Below, piece by piece: positions 1-6,952 of a stretch of DNA of 16,765 nucleotides; the first letter of the stretch is position 1, and each line of letters opens with the position of its first letter. This DNA is from Arthrobacter sp. (GTDB taxonomy: Bacteria > Actinomycetota > Actinomycetes > Actinomycetales > Micrococcaceae): contig JASLBS010000100.1 in the NCBI GenBank assembly GCA_030146405.1, positions 1 through 16,765 of the forward strand, given 5' to 3'. Both the position numbers and the translations under genes were made by a program. The notes beneath the pieces are model-generated. The model was given only the letters and a program-made list of their open reading frames with translations, had not been told where the DNA came from and did no database searches.

Positions 1-570
1 ACGCTCGCCGAGACCTTCAAGGACGTGGACCGGCCCGTGCCCACCTTCGACACGCGGACCGCCGCCGTGGAGTGGTGCGAGAACGAGCTCATCAGCCGTT
101 ACGGCTCCGAGATCGCCTTCCCCGTCGAGGTCGACGTGGCACAGTGCCCCGCGCTGAACCCGCTCAGCGAGGAGGACATCGAATCACTGACCGGGCGGAT
201 GGAGGACCGCACCTATGACAAGGGCCATGTGATCCGGCGCGTGGGCCAGTCCTTCGGCGGTGTCTACTTCATCCTCTCCGGCAAGATCGTGACCTCGGTG
301 CCCGGGCCCTCCGGCGGGCGGCTGAAGCTCACCACCCTGAGCGCCGGGATGACCTTCGGCGAGTTGGCCCTGGGCAGCGACAACCGCCAGGAGACCACGG
401 TCAAGGCGCTGGAGGACGTCCACCTGAAGGTGCTCACGGCCTCCGCCATCCAGGCCGTGGAGAAGGAGGATCCCAGGCTCGCCGTCGAACTGTGGAAGGC
501 CCTGACCCGGGACGCCTACACCCGCGTGGACCTGTACCTCCGGGAGACCGCGGTGCGGATCCACGACTAG
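1..570 (+). CDS. C-terminal part of a STAS/cyclic-nucleotide-binding domain protein (probably glutaminase fusion), 5'-truncated
   Basis: The reading frame is open from base 1, so the gene starts outside the window; the GTG at 25 is internal. The first ~30 residues, ending in VEWCENELI, look like the last helix of a STAS domain. After a short linker comes a full cyclic-nucleotide-binding (Crp/cNMP) fold with the phosphate-binding cassette FGELALGSDNRQ, where the Arg sits at the usual phosphate-contacting place, followed by C-terminal helices. In actinobacteria a STAS plus cNMP tail is found on glutaminase A proteins (glutamine to glutamate plus ammonia) and on some SulP-type anion transporters. 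I lean to glutaminase by the look of the tail, but the catalytic part is not in view. The stop overlaps the stop of the convergent SRPBCC gene. Confidence 0.75.
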   Translation, partial: TLAETFKDVDRPVPTFDTRTAAVEWCENELISRYGSEIAFPVEVDVAQCPALNPLSEEDIESLTGRMEDRTYDKGHVIRRVGQSFGGVYFILSGKIVTSVPGPSGGRLKLTTLSAGMTFGELALGSDNRQETTVKALEDVHLKVLTASAIQAVEKEDPRLAVELWKALTRDAYTRVDLYLRETAVRIHD

Positions 571-1073
571 CGGACCGCGTCGCCCTCCGCCGCCACCTTC
601 AGGTTGTGGAGGGTGCGGCGGATGTTCCCGCGCTGGAAGGCCGCGAAAGTGGTTCCACCGGTGGCCACGTAGTCGAACGCGCGGGCGACGGCGTCGGGCC
701 ACGGGCGGTCGTCCGTCCACGACTCCGTGACCAGCGTGCCGCCCTGCTGACCCTCGAAGGTGTAGCGCCAGGTGGCGATCCGCCCCGGAACCTTCCGCTC
801 GGCGCCGCCGATGGCGTGGACGCGGAAGGCGAATTCCCTGCCGGGTTGCGCGTCCGTGACGGTACAGCGCGTGGTCCACCGTGCCCGCCCGCGGCTGTTG
901 GCGCCGTCGAACACGGTACCCACTCCGGTGGTCCTCCCTGCTCCGGCCAGGACCGCGCCCTCGTTCTCCGGGCTCCACTCCCCCATCCGGGTGACGTCGC
1001 TGACCATGGCGTACAGCTCCTGCGGCGACGACGCGATCACCACGCTGTCCGACACCGATACCACCCGTCCCAT
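567..1073 (-). CDS. SRPBCC family protein (polyketide cyclase/START-like)
   Basis: 168 aa, the normal length for the SRPBCC ligand-binding fold. The N-terminal pattern SDSVVIASSPQELYAMVSDVTRMGEWSPE is typical: a first strand, a helix that shapes the cavity, then a W-SPE motif. The middle holds antiparallel strands (WTTRCTVTD, REFAFRVHA, TWRYTFEG, GTLVTESW) and the end a long C-terminal helix with FQRGNIRRTLHNLK. Proteins of this group bind hydrophobic ligands; the substrate cannot be told. The ATG at 1073 is chosen because GGGGGAG lies 3-4 bases upstream; the longer open frame upstream is Arg/Pro-rich shadow translation. The gene converges on the preceding gene, with the two stop codons overlapping, and is divergent from the epimerase-like gene. 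Confidence 0.85.
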   Translation of the reverse strand: MGRVVSVSDSVVIASSPQELYAMVSDVTRMGEWSPENEGAVLAGAGRTTGVGTVFDGANSRGRARWTTRCTVTDAQPGREFAFRVHAIGGAERKVPGRIATWRYTFEGQQGGTLVTESWTDDRPWPDAVARAFDYVATGGTTFAAFQRGNIRRTLHNLKVAAEGDAVR

Positions 1074-1134
1074 GAGCTCCCCCGTCGATGATCCGGCCGC
1101 CTGCTGCGTGGCCGGCGGGATGCTTCTGCCGGCC

Positions 1135-1140
1135 AGTCTA
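1135..1140 (-). promoter_or_regulatory. Candidate -10 box (TAGACT) for the SRPBCC gene
   Basis: On the minus strand a TAGACT hexamer lies about 60 bases upstream of the ATG at 1073. It matches the TANNNT -10 pattern of actinobacterial housekeeping sigma factors. No convincing -35 box is seen, which is common in this group. Confidence 0.35.
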
Positions 1141-1180
1141 CGACGCCGGCCCCGGACGCCGCCGAGGCGGTTCCGGCGAT

Positions 1181-1186
1181 TAGGCT
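1181..1186 (+). promoter_or_regulatory. Candidate -10 box (TAGGCT) for the epimerase-like gene
   Basis: TAGGCT preceded by GAT sits 50 bases upstream of the ATG at 1236, which would give a leader of about 43 nt. The -35 region is not recognisable. Together with the opposite TAGACT at 1135-1140 it makes a compact divergent promoter region. Confidence 0.4.
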
Positions 1187-1235
1187 GGCTGGTGGCCGGA
1201 CAGCGGTCACCAACCAGCGAAGGACGGACGGTTCG

Positions 1236-2081
1236 ATGACGGTACTGATCGCGGGATGCGGGGATCTCGGCACGGAGGTGGGGCTGCGCCTCGCCGCGAG
1301 GGGTGAGCGGGTTCTCGGGTGGCGACGCTCCCCTGAACGCCTCCCTCCCGGCATCGAGGGCGTCGGCGCGGACCTGACCCGGACCCTGCCGTCCATCCCG
1401 CAGGACACCGAGGTGGTGGTGATCGCCAGTGCTGCCGGAGGGCGTACTGAGGCCGCCTACCGCAGTGCCTACGTGGACGCCACGGCGAACGTACTGGACA
1501 CCCTGGACCGGGATGCGGTACAGCCACGGCGCATCCTCTTCGTCTCCTCCACCACCGTGTACGGCGATTTCGACGGCGGCTGGGTCACCGAGGCCTCGCC
1601 CGCGGAGAGCACAGCACCCACCGCGCGCCTGGTCCGCGAGGCCGAGGAACTGCTCCTCGGGCGGTCCGATCGCGGCACCGTCCTCCGGCTGTCCGGTATC
1701 TACGGGCCGGGGCGCACCCGCCTGATCGACTCGGTGAAGGACGGCACCGCGGTGCTGCCGATGGAACCCCTGTGGACCAACCGGATCCACCGTGACGATG
1801 CCGCGGCGGCGATCGTCCACCTGACCATGGACGTCGACGAGCCCGCGCCGCTCTACCTCGGCAGCGACGAACTACCCGTGGACCTCGGGGAGGTGCTGCG
1901 TTTCATCTCGGCGGAACTGGGCCTACCGGAACCACCGAGCGGCGAATCGTCGTCGTCCCGTGGTGGTGCCAGACGCTGCGACAGCGGCCTCCTGCGATCC
2001 ACCGGCTTCTCCTTCACCCACCCCACCTACCGCGAGGGCTACCGCGCGGTCCTCGCCGGGCAAGGGATCAGGCACCCGTAG
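1236..2081 (+). CDS. NAD(P)-dependent epimerase/dehydratase-like (extended SDR, YeeZ-type) protein
   Basis: 281 aa. The N-terminal Rossmann motif is G7-C8-G9-D10-L11-G12, followed by RVLGWRRSPERL where the Arg pair after the second strand suggests NADP(H) preference. FVSSTTVYG and LRLSGIYGPGR are typical extended-SDR core motifs. The usual YxxxK catalytic pair is not seen: the helix where it should sit reads TARLVREAEELLL. This fits the YeeZ-like subgroup, where the classical Tyr/Lys pair is often not kept, so the reaction is uncertain. The ATG at 1236 has an AAGGACGG Shine-Dalgarno-like sequence 8-16 bases upstream. The 3' end overlaps the convergent GT87-like gene by 14 bases. Confidence 0.85.
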   Translation: MTVLIAGCGDLGTEVGLRLAARGERVLGWRRSPERLPPGIEGVGADLTRTLPSIPQDTEVVVIASAAGGRTEAAYRSAYVDATANVLDTLDRDAVQPRRILFVSSTTVYGDFDGGWVTEASPAESTAPTARLVREAEELLLGRSDRGTVLRLSGIYGPGRTRLIDSVKDGTAVLPMEPLWTNRIHRDDAAAAIVHLTMDVDEPAPLYLGSDELPVDLGEVLRFISAELGLPEPPSGESSSSRGGARRCDSGLLRSTGFSFTHPTYREGYRAVLAGQGIRHP

Positions 2082-3348
2082 GGGCGGGGCGGGCCGCAGC
2101 GGCCAGCCTGCCGAGGCGCACCAGCGACCACACGAAGATGCTGACCACCAGGAGATTGCGGAGGGTGAGCAGCACGGCGACGGCGGGATCGAGGTCGTAG
2201 CGCAGGGCGTCGTACAGCACCGGGTACACGAGCGTGGTGAGCCCGGCGGTGACCAGCATGGCGACCGCCGGGTAGTGCCACTCCGCGGCCCGGTCCAGCA
2301 CCAGGCCCGCCGCGATCACGGCCGCGATCCACAGCATGAACTGCGGAGAGCCCACCTTGTTGAACACCACGAGCGTGCTCACCAGAGCCAGTGATCCGGT
2401 GGCGAGCAGCGCATCGGCACGGGCTCCGCGGTGCAGCGCGAGGGCGAGGAACACGGCCATCAGGAGCACGGTCAGCGCGAGCAGCGGGTTCATCAGGTCC
2501 CCCACCAGACCGCTGAGGGCGCCGCGGACCTCCATGGTGTTGATCTCCTCGTCCTCGAAGAAGAAGGCGCCCGACGTCCCCGTGATGGCCTGCCAGACGC
2601 CGGGGGTGCTCAGCGGCGCCTCCAGCTGCATGCCCCGCGTGCCCTGGGCGGTGAGGAAACCGGTGAGGTTCCGGATGTCACCGAAGATCGCCACGGCGAC
2701 CGCGATCCCGGCGGTCAACACCACACCGGCGCCCAGGATGCGGAGCCTGCCCGCGCGTACCACCACGAGCGACGCGAGGACGACGGCGGCGGGCCACACC
2801 TTCACCCACGTGGCCGCGCTGAGGACGAGCGAGGCGAGGAACGGACGGGTGGCGACGATCAGCAGTGCCGCGAGGACGAGGGGGGCTGTCAGGCCGTCGA
2901 TGCGCCCGACCGCCACCGGACCGAGCAACGCCGTGGCCACCAGCCACCAGCACGCCGCCGTCCGGGCCGCCGTCGTCCCGCGGCGGACGAGTACCGCGAC
3001 ACCTACGGCGTTGCAGAGCGCGAACAGCACGAACCAGGTGAACTGGTAGAGGTGGCTCCCGAACGCTGCTGCGACCACCATGGGCACGAGCGCGCCGACC
3101 GGGTACACCCAGGCGACATCGACACCCTGCCAGACGCCGTCGTTCAGGGCCTGGTAGGCCCATTCGCGGTACAGGCGGATGTCGCTGAGCACGCCCCCGC
3201 TGATGATGAACGGCAGGAGCCGGAGGAGGAAACCCGCATGGATGAGGGCGAAGAACACCCAGACGCCGCGTGCGCTGTCGAGCGGATCCGGAAGGGGCAG
3301 GCGCAGACGCACGGCGGTCTCCTCGTAGGCGGATGGGGCAGCGGTCAT
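2068..3348 (-). CDS. GT87-like (DUF2029) integral membrane glycosyltransferase
   Basis: 426 aa, with about ten hydrophobic segments along the whole chain. After the first helix (about residues 29-50) comes a loop with the acidic residue D56 in GGVLSDIRLYREWAYQAL. Such an acidic residue in the first extracytoplasmic loop is the mark of GT-C glycosyltransferases. The motif WVYPVGALVPMV and the segment KVGSPQFMLWIAA in the second half are also usual for GT87/DUF2029 proteins, which transfer mannose or related sugars from polyprenyl-phosphate donors to cell-envelope glycans. The acceptor cannot be told. The ATG at 3348 gives an N-terminus of normal composition; upstream residues are Arg-rich shadow sequence. 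It is the third full-size gene of a leftward operon, 29 bases after the dehydrogenase. Confidence 0.75.
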   Translation of the reverse strand: MTAAPSAYEETAVRLRLPLPDPLDSARGVWVFFALIHAGFLLRLLPFIISGGVLSDIRLYREWAYQALNDGVWQGVDVAWVYPVGALVPMVVAAAFGSHLYQFTWFVLFALCNAVGVAVLVRRGTTAARTAACWWLVATALLGPVAVGRIDGLTAPLVLAALLIVATRPFLASLVLSAATWVKVWPAAVVLASLVVVRAGRLRILGAGVVLTAGIAVAVAIFGDIRNLTGFLTAQGTRGMQLEAPLSTPGVWQAITGTSGAFFFEDEEINTMEVRGALSGLVGDLMNPLLALTVLLMAVFLALALHRGARADALLATGSLALVSTLVVFNKVGSPQFMLWIAAVIAAGLVLDRAAEWHYPAVAMLVTAGLTTLVYPVLYDALRYDLDPAVAVLLTLRNLLVVSIFVWSLVRLGRLAAAARPAPTGA

Positions 3349-3377
3349 TGTGTCATCGCGCACCGGACGCGCCCTAA

Positions 3378-4391
3378 TCAGCCGGGCCGGACCGGCCATC
3401 CCTGCTCCGAGGGCCGGGGGCCGACCCGCGACGGCACGTACCCGAGGTTCTTGTCCACCACGCCGGGCAAGGGTGCACCGTCCCGCCAGAGCAGGAAGTT
3501 CCTCTCGAACTGCGCGGCGAGATCGTCCAGCCAGGAATCGGCGTTGCTCGCCATGTGCGGGGTCACGAGCACCCCGGGCAGGGACCACAGCGGATGTGCG
3601 GGTGGCAGCGGCTCCACGGCGAAGGTGTCGAGCACGGCCCCTCCCAGGGTTCCCGCGCGGAGCCGGGCCACGAGGGCGTCCTCGTCCAGGAGCCGGCCCC
3701 GGCCCGCATTGATGAGGACGGCGCCCGGCGCGAGGGCCTCGATCACGGCGGCGTCGAGGAGGTTCTCGGTGTGCGGGGTCAGCGGCGCCAGGAGCACCAC
3801 GTAGTCGAAGGACCCCACCACCCGGGCGAGGTCGGACGAGGCGTGGATCCGCCCGAAGTCCTCGTCCTCCGGGGCGGATCGCCGCCCCGCCCCTTCGACA
3901 TGCACACCCACCGCGCGCAGGAGCCGGGCGGTTCGCCGGCCGATGCTGCCCGTCCCCACCACCAGGGCTCGCGAGCCGGCGATGGTGCGGCCCTCACGCC
4001 ACGCCCACTCGGCCCGTCGCTGCTGGTCCGACAGTGGTCCGAACCCCTTCGCCGCGTACAGCATGGCACCCAGCACGTACTCCGCCATGGGCTGGTCGAA
4101 GACGCCGTGCGCGTTGGTCACCACCACGTCGGAGGACACCAGCTCGGGGAACAGGAGCCTGTCCACTCCTGCCGCCGCCACGTGAAGCCACCGCAGGGAA
4201 CCGGCGGCATGCCAGGCGGCAGGTAACGCACCGGAGAAGTAGTCCCACAGGTAGAGCACGTCGGCGCCCTCGAGGGCCGACCCGAGGCTCGAAGCGTCCG
4301 CGATGCGCACCTCGGCCAGCTCCGCCACCCGCTCCAGCCCGCGAACCGGCCGCTTGCCCTCCAGCACAGCGACCACCGGGAGGTCACCCAC
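3378..4391 (-). CDS. D-2-hydroxyacid dehydrogenase (NAD-dependent)
   Basis: 337 aa from the GTG at 4391. It has the full D-isomer hydroxyacid dehydrogenase plan: a split catalytic domain, a nucleotide motif G146-T-G-S-I-G151, and the catalytic trio Arg231 (INAGRGRLLDE), Glu260 (DTFAVEPLP) and His279 (TPHMA). Enzymes of this family reduce 2-ketoacids to D-2-hydroxyacids, or the reverse, in the cytoplasm; the substrate is not evident. The start is uncertain. GTG codons at 4400, 4391 and 4376 are in frame and none has a strong Shine-Dalgarno. The 4391 start overlaps the end of the upstream transporter gene by 8 bases, which suggests translational coupling. It is followed 29 bases later by the GT87-like gene. 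Confidence 0.9.
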   Translation of the reverse strand: MGDLPVVAVLEGKRPVRGLERVAELAEVRIADASSLGSALEGADVLYLWDYFSGALPAAWHAAGSLRWLHVAAAGVDRLLFPELVSSDVVVTNAHGVFDQPMAEYVLGAMLYAAKGFGPLSDQQRRAEWAWREGRTIAGSRALVVGTGSIGRRTARLLRAVGVHVEGAGRRSAPEDEDFGRIHASSDLARVVGSFDYVVLLAPLTPHTENLLDAAVIEALAPGAVLINAGRGRLLDEDALVARLRAGTLGGAVLDTFAVEPLPPAHPLWSLPGVLVTPHMASNADSWLDDLAAQFERNFLLWRDGAPLPGVVDKNLGYVPSRVGPRPSEQGWPVRPG

Positions 4392-5658
4392 CGGGCACAC
4401 CGGTGGCTGAGTGCTTCTCCACGGAGAGGTCGCGGAGGTAGCGCAGCACCACGATCGCCACCGCCGTCGTGGGAACGGCGAGGAAGGCACCGACGATCCC
4501 GAACAGTGTTCCTCCTGCGGTGACGGATGCGAGGACCACGGCCGGGTGGATCTCGAGCGTGCGCCCCACGAGGAGGGGCTGGATGAAGTTGCTCTCCACC
4601 TGCTGGACCAGCACCACGATTCCGAGGACGATCAGTGCCGTCACCCAGCCGTACGCGAGGAAGGCCACCAGGGTGGCGATGAGCCCCGAGGCGATGGCCC
4701 CGAGAACCGGGATGAACGCGGAGAAGAAGACCAGCACGGCCAGCGGAATGGCCAGCGGGATGTTCAGGAGCACCAGCCCGAGGCCGATGAACACGGCGTC
4801 CACCAGTGCCACCGTGGCCTGCGCGAAGATGTACTGGGCCAGCGTCTTCCAGGTCCCGGCAGCGATGCGCGCCGCGTGGGCGAAGATTTCCGAGTTGGTC
4901 CAGCGTGCGGTCCAGGGAAGGAAGCGGTCGCCGTCCTTGAGGCTGAAGAACGTGAAGACGAGCGTGAGCAGCACCACGATGGTGCCCGACGTGAGTTCGC
5001 TCAATCCCGCGGTGATACCCGTGAGGATGTTCCCGGCGTTCGCCTGGACCTGGTCGAGGCCCGTCTCCACGAGCCGGTCCAGATCGAGGCTCGCCAGGTC
5101 GAGGGCCGGCAGGTTCAGCGGTGTGCCGTCGACGAACCCCACCAGGTCGGCGATGTTGTCCTGTGCGAGCTCGGACAGCTCGGCCACTCCGGCGGCGATG
5201 GCCGGGACCGTGAGAACAGCGATCCCCACCACCGCGCCCAGGAACGCGAGCACCGTGACGAGTGCCGCGAGCACTTTCGGGAGGATCAGCCTCAGGATCC
5301 GGTTGACCGGCCACAGGACCGAAGCGAGGAGCAATGCGAACAACGTGGGGAGGACGATCGACCACAGCGCCTTCACGAGGAACCACAGGATCACCAGGCC
5401 CGCGAGGACCACGATGCTGCGTCCGGTCCAGGCCGCGCTGGCCCGCAGCCCGTCCGCGAACACGTGGGGGCGGAAACGACTGGCGATGGAGGATCCGTGG
5501 GAGACCCGCTCGGCGCCGGTCTCGGCAGATCGGTCGGGACCGGGCTCGGGCTGCCCGCCCGGACCCGGTTCGGGCTCGGGCCGGCGGTTCGGTGTCTCCT
5601 CGGTGCGCACGATCGCCGGGGCTGGGACGTCGGCGTTGCCGGGATCGGAGCGGTTCAC
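4384..5658 (-). CDS. AI-2E family (TqsA/YdiK-type) membrane transporter
   Basis: 424 aa from the GTG at 5658. A Pro/Glu-rich cytoplasmic N-tail of about 60 residues is followed by about eight membrane helices. The C-terminal half carries the family's recognisable stretches: FIPVLGAIASGL, VQQVESNFIQPLLVGRTLEIHP and FGIVGAFLAVP. The long middle loop, with repeated Leu-Asp motifs (NLPALDLASLDLDRLVETG), is also usual. Family members were named for autoinducer-2 export in E. coli, but many act on other solutes or as Na+/H+ antiporters, so the cargo is open. The GTG at 5658 is chosen because AGGA lies 7 bases upstream and because it overlaps the stop of a 39-aa leader ORF in a GTGA arrangement. A GTG at 5679 would add 7 residues but has only GGGA upstream. 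Confidence 0.88.
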   Translation of the reverse strand: MNRSDPGNADVPAPAIVRTEETPNRRPEPEPGPGGQPEPGPDRSAETGAERVSHGSSIASRFRPHVFADGLRASAAWTGRSIVVLAGLVILWFLVKALWSIVLPTLFALLLASVLWPVNRILRLILPKVLAALVTVLAFLGAVVGIAVLTVPAIAAGVAELSELAQDNIADLVGFVDGTPLNLPALDLASLDLDRLVETGLDQVQANAGNILTGITAGLSELTSGTIVVLLTLVFTFFSLKDGDRFLPWTARWTNSEIFAHAARIAAGTWKTLAQYIFAQATVALVDAVFIGLGLVLLNIPLAIPLAVLVFFSAFIPVLGAIASGLIATLVAFLAYGWVTALIVLGIVVLVQQVESNFIQPLLVGRTLEIHPAVVLASVTAGGTLFGIVGAFLAVPTTAVAIVVLRYLRDLSVEKHSATGVPGG

Positions 5659-5774
5659 CTGCTCATCCTGCCCGAACACGTGGTCCCGGCACGAACACCC
5701 GCCGACGCGAAGAGCCCCTCCGGCACACCGATGTCACCGCTGTCACCGCTGTGCGGTCCGTACGCGCCCTGCAT
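5655..5774 (-). CDS. Small leader ORF (39 aa), overlapping the start of the AI-2E transporter gene
   Basis: The ATG at 5774 is preceded by GGGGAAGGGAACGATC, a good Shine-Dalgarno with 6-base spacing. The ORF encodes 39 residues beginning MQGAYGPHSGDSGDIG and ending CSGRMSR. Its TGA (5657-5655) overlaps the GTG start at 5658 of the transporter in a GTGA unit. It is in another frame from the transporter. It is Gly/Ser-rich with a repeated S-G-D unit, and has no membrane segment or known domain. It could be a real micropeptide, a translational-coupling leader, or the displaced N-terminus of the transporter after a frameshift. The Shine-Dalgarno and exact stop/start overlap are the only support. 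Confidence 0.45.
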   Translation of the reverse strand: MQGAYGPHSGDSGDIGVPEGLFASAGVRAGTTCSGRMSR

Positions 5775-5789
5775 GATCGTTCCCTTCCC

Positions 5790-5808
5790 CGTGGAGCCGG
5801 CGTCCACG
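5790..5808 (-). promoter_or_regulatory. Stem-loop immediately upstream of the leader ORF ribosome-binding site
   Basis: Perfect 6-bp arms, CGTGGA and TCCACG, flank a 7-base loop. In the leftward transcript the 3' arm ends directly at the GGGGAAGGGAA ribosome-binding site of the 39-aa leader ORF. It could influence translation initiation of the leader and the coupled transporter. There is no T-run, so it is not a classical terminator. Confidence 0.35.
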
Positions 5809-5840
5809 TCAGGTGGGGGTCTTCGGGTCTCCTAGCAAGG

Positions 5841-5846
5841 ATGGTA
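5841..5846 (-). promoter_or_regulatory. Weak candidate -10 box (TACCAT) for the transporter operon
   Basis: TACCAT on the minus strand lies about 67 bases upstream of the leader ORF start. It fits TANNNT but has no clear -35 box, and alternatives in the same divergent region cannot be excluded. Confidence 0.25.
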
Positions 5847-5905
5847 GCGGTACGGGGACGCAGATGAGCCGTACTGCATCTCCTGTTACCTGCCGTCGGC
5901 CGGAC

Positions 5906-5911
5906 TAGGGT
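5906..5911 (+). promoter_or_regulatory. Candidate -10 box (TAGGGT) for the aldo/keto reductase gene
   Basis: TAGGGT preceded by GGAC lies 34 bases upstream of the ATG at 5946. A weak -35-like CTGTTA is 17 bases further upstream (5883-5888). The leader would be short, with AAAGGTGAAGC as ribosome-binding site. Confidence 0.4.
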
Positions 5912-5945
5912 GGGAATCCCATCCCGGTCCCAGCAAAGGTGAAGC

Positions 5946-6920
5946 ATGCACTACGTGAAACTCGGATCCACCGGCCTCGACGTCTCACCGATCGCCCTCG
6001 GCTGCATGAGCTATGGAGCGCCCGATCGGGGGAATCATGCCTGGACGCTGCCCGAGGAGGAGAGCCGCCCCCTCATCCAGGCTGCCGTGGAGGCCGGCAT
6101 CAACTTCTTCGACACCGCCAACGTGTACTCGGACGGCTCCAGCGAGGAGATCGTGGGCCGTGCGCTCGCCGAGTACACGCGCCGCGAGGAGACGGTGATC
6201 GCGACGAAGGTGCACGGCCGGATGCACGAGGGACCGAACGGCGCCGGGCTCTCCCGCAAGGCGATCCTCACGGAGCTGGACAACAGCCTCCGCCGCCTCG
6301 GCACCGAGTACGTGGATCTCTACCAGATCCACCGCTTCGACCCGTCGACGCCCCTCGAGGAGACCCTCGAGGCACTCCATGACGTCGTGAAGGCCGGGAA
6401 GGTGCGTTACCTCGGCGCTTCGTCGATGTTCGCCTGGCAGTTCTCCAAGGCCCTCTACCTGCAGCGGATGAACGGCTGGAGCCGTTTCGTCACCATGCAG
6501 GACCACTACAACCTCATCAACCGGGAGGAGGAGCGCGAGATGTACGGTCTGTGCGCGGACCAGGGCATCGGTGTGCTCCCCTGGAGCCCGCTGGCGCGCG
6601 GCAAACTCGCCCGGGCCTGGGACGAGACGACATCGCGCTCGGAGACGGACTCCTTCGGCAAGACCCTCTACGGCACCACGGACGCCGACCGCCGGGTGGC
6701 CGATGCCGTCGGGACAGTGGCCGGGGCGCGAGGGGTGAGCCGTGCACAGGTGGCCCTCGCCTGGGTGTCACGCAACCCGGTGGTATCCGCGCCGATCGTC
6801 GGCGTGGGGAAGCCACGCCACCTCGAGGATGCCCTCGCGTCGCTGGAGCTCGAGCTCACCGACTCCGAGGTCGCCGCGCTGGAGGAGCACTACGTGCCGC
6901 ACGCGCTCGTCGGATTCTGA
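5946..6920 (+). CDS. Aldo/keto reductase
   Basis: 324 aa, full length for the single-domain (alpha/beta)8 aldo/keto reductases. The start MHYVKLGSTGLDVSPIALGC is typical. The catalytic tetrad is complete: Asp56 and Tyr61 in FFDTANVYSDG, Lys88 in ATKV, His128 in YQIHR. GVLPWSPLARGKL and the C-terminal APIVGVGKPRHLEDAL are the family's NADP(H)-binding segments. It resembles the YajO/AKR11-12-type bacterial reductases that reduce sugar-derived or xenobiotic carbonyls; the true substrate is unknown. The ATG is preceded by AAAGGTGAAGC. It stands alone, divergent from the transporter operon and convergent with the GNAT gene. Confidence 0.93.
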   Translation: MHYVKLGSTGLDVSPIALGCMSYGAPDRGNHAWTLPEEESRPLIQAAVEAGINFFDTANVYSDGSSEEIVGRALAEYTRREETVIATKVHGRMHEGPNGAGLSRKAILTELDNSLRRLGTEYVDLYQIHRFDPSTPLEETLEALHDVVKAGKVRYLGASSMFAWQFSKALYLQRMNGWSRFVTMQDHYNLINREEEREMYGLCADQGIGVLPWSPLARGKLARAWDETTSRSETDSFGKTLYGTTDADRRVADAVGTVAGARGVSRAQVALAWVSRNPVVSAPIVGVGKPRHLEDALASLELELTDSEVAALEEHYVPHALVGF

Positions 6921-6933
6921 CAGGGCGGCCCTG
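6921..6933. terminator. Short hairpin between convergent genes
   Basis: CAGGG-CGG-CCCTG forms a 5-bp GC-rich hairpin exactly between the end of the aldo/keto reductase gene and the convergent acetyltransferase gene. There is no T-run, so termination activity is only a guess from position. Confidence 0.3.
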
Positions 6934-6952
6934 CCGTGAGAGGTGGACGTGC

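Noticed and set aside
1074..1820. Long N-terminal extension of the SRPBCC gene on the minus strand
   Set aside because: The extra ~250 residues are antisense to the epimerase-like gene and Arg/Gly/Pro-rich. The ATG at 1073 has a good ribosome-binding site and gives the normal family length.
2431..3804. Plus-strand open frame of 457 codons opposite the GT87-like and dehydrogenase genes
   Set aside because: Its translation is Glu/His/Arg/Gln-rich low-complexity sequence mirroring the membrane protein codons; there is no Shine-Dalgarno and it crosses two real genes.
5729..5752. Tandem repeat of about 9 bases (TCACCGCTG twice) near the AI-2E start
   Set aside because: Only two copies. It is explained by the S-G-D repeat codons of the 39-aa leader ORF and is too short to be a repeat element.
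4411..5835. Plus-strand open frames of about 435-474 codons opposite the AI-2E transporter
   Set aside because: They are reverse-complement shadows of a strongly recognised membrane protein; the composition is not protein-like.
5862..5881. Inverted repeat AGATG-N10-CATCT upstream of the aldo/keto reductase gene
   Set aside because: The arms are only 5 bp, it has no support from neighbouring sites, and it is easily due to chance.
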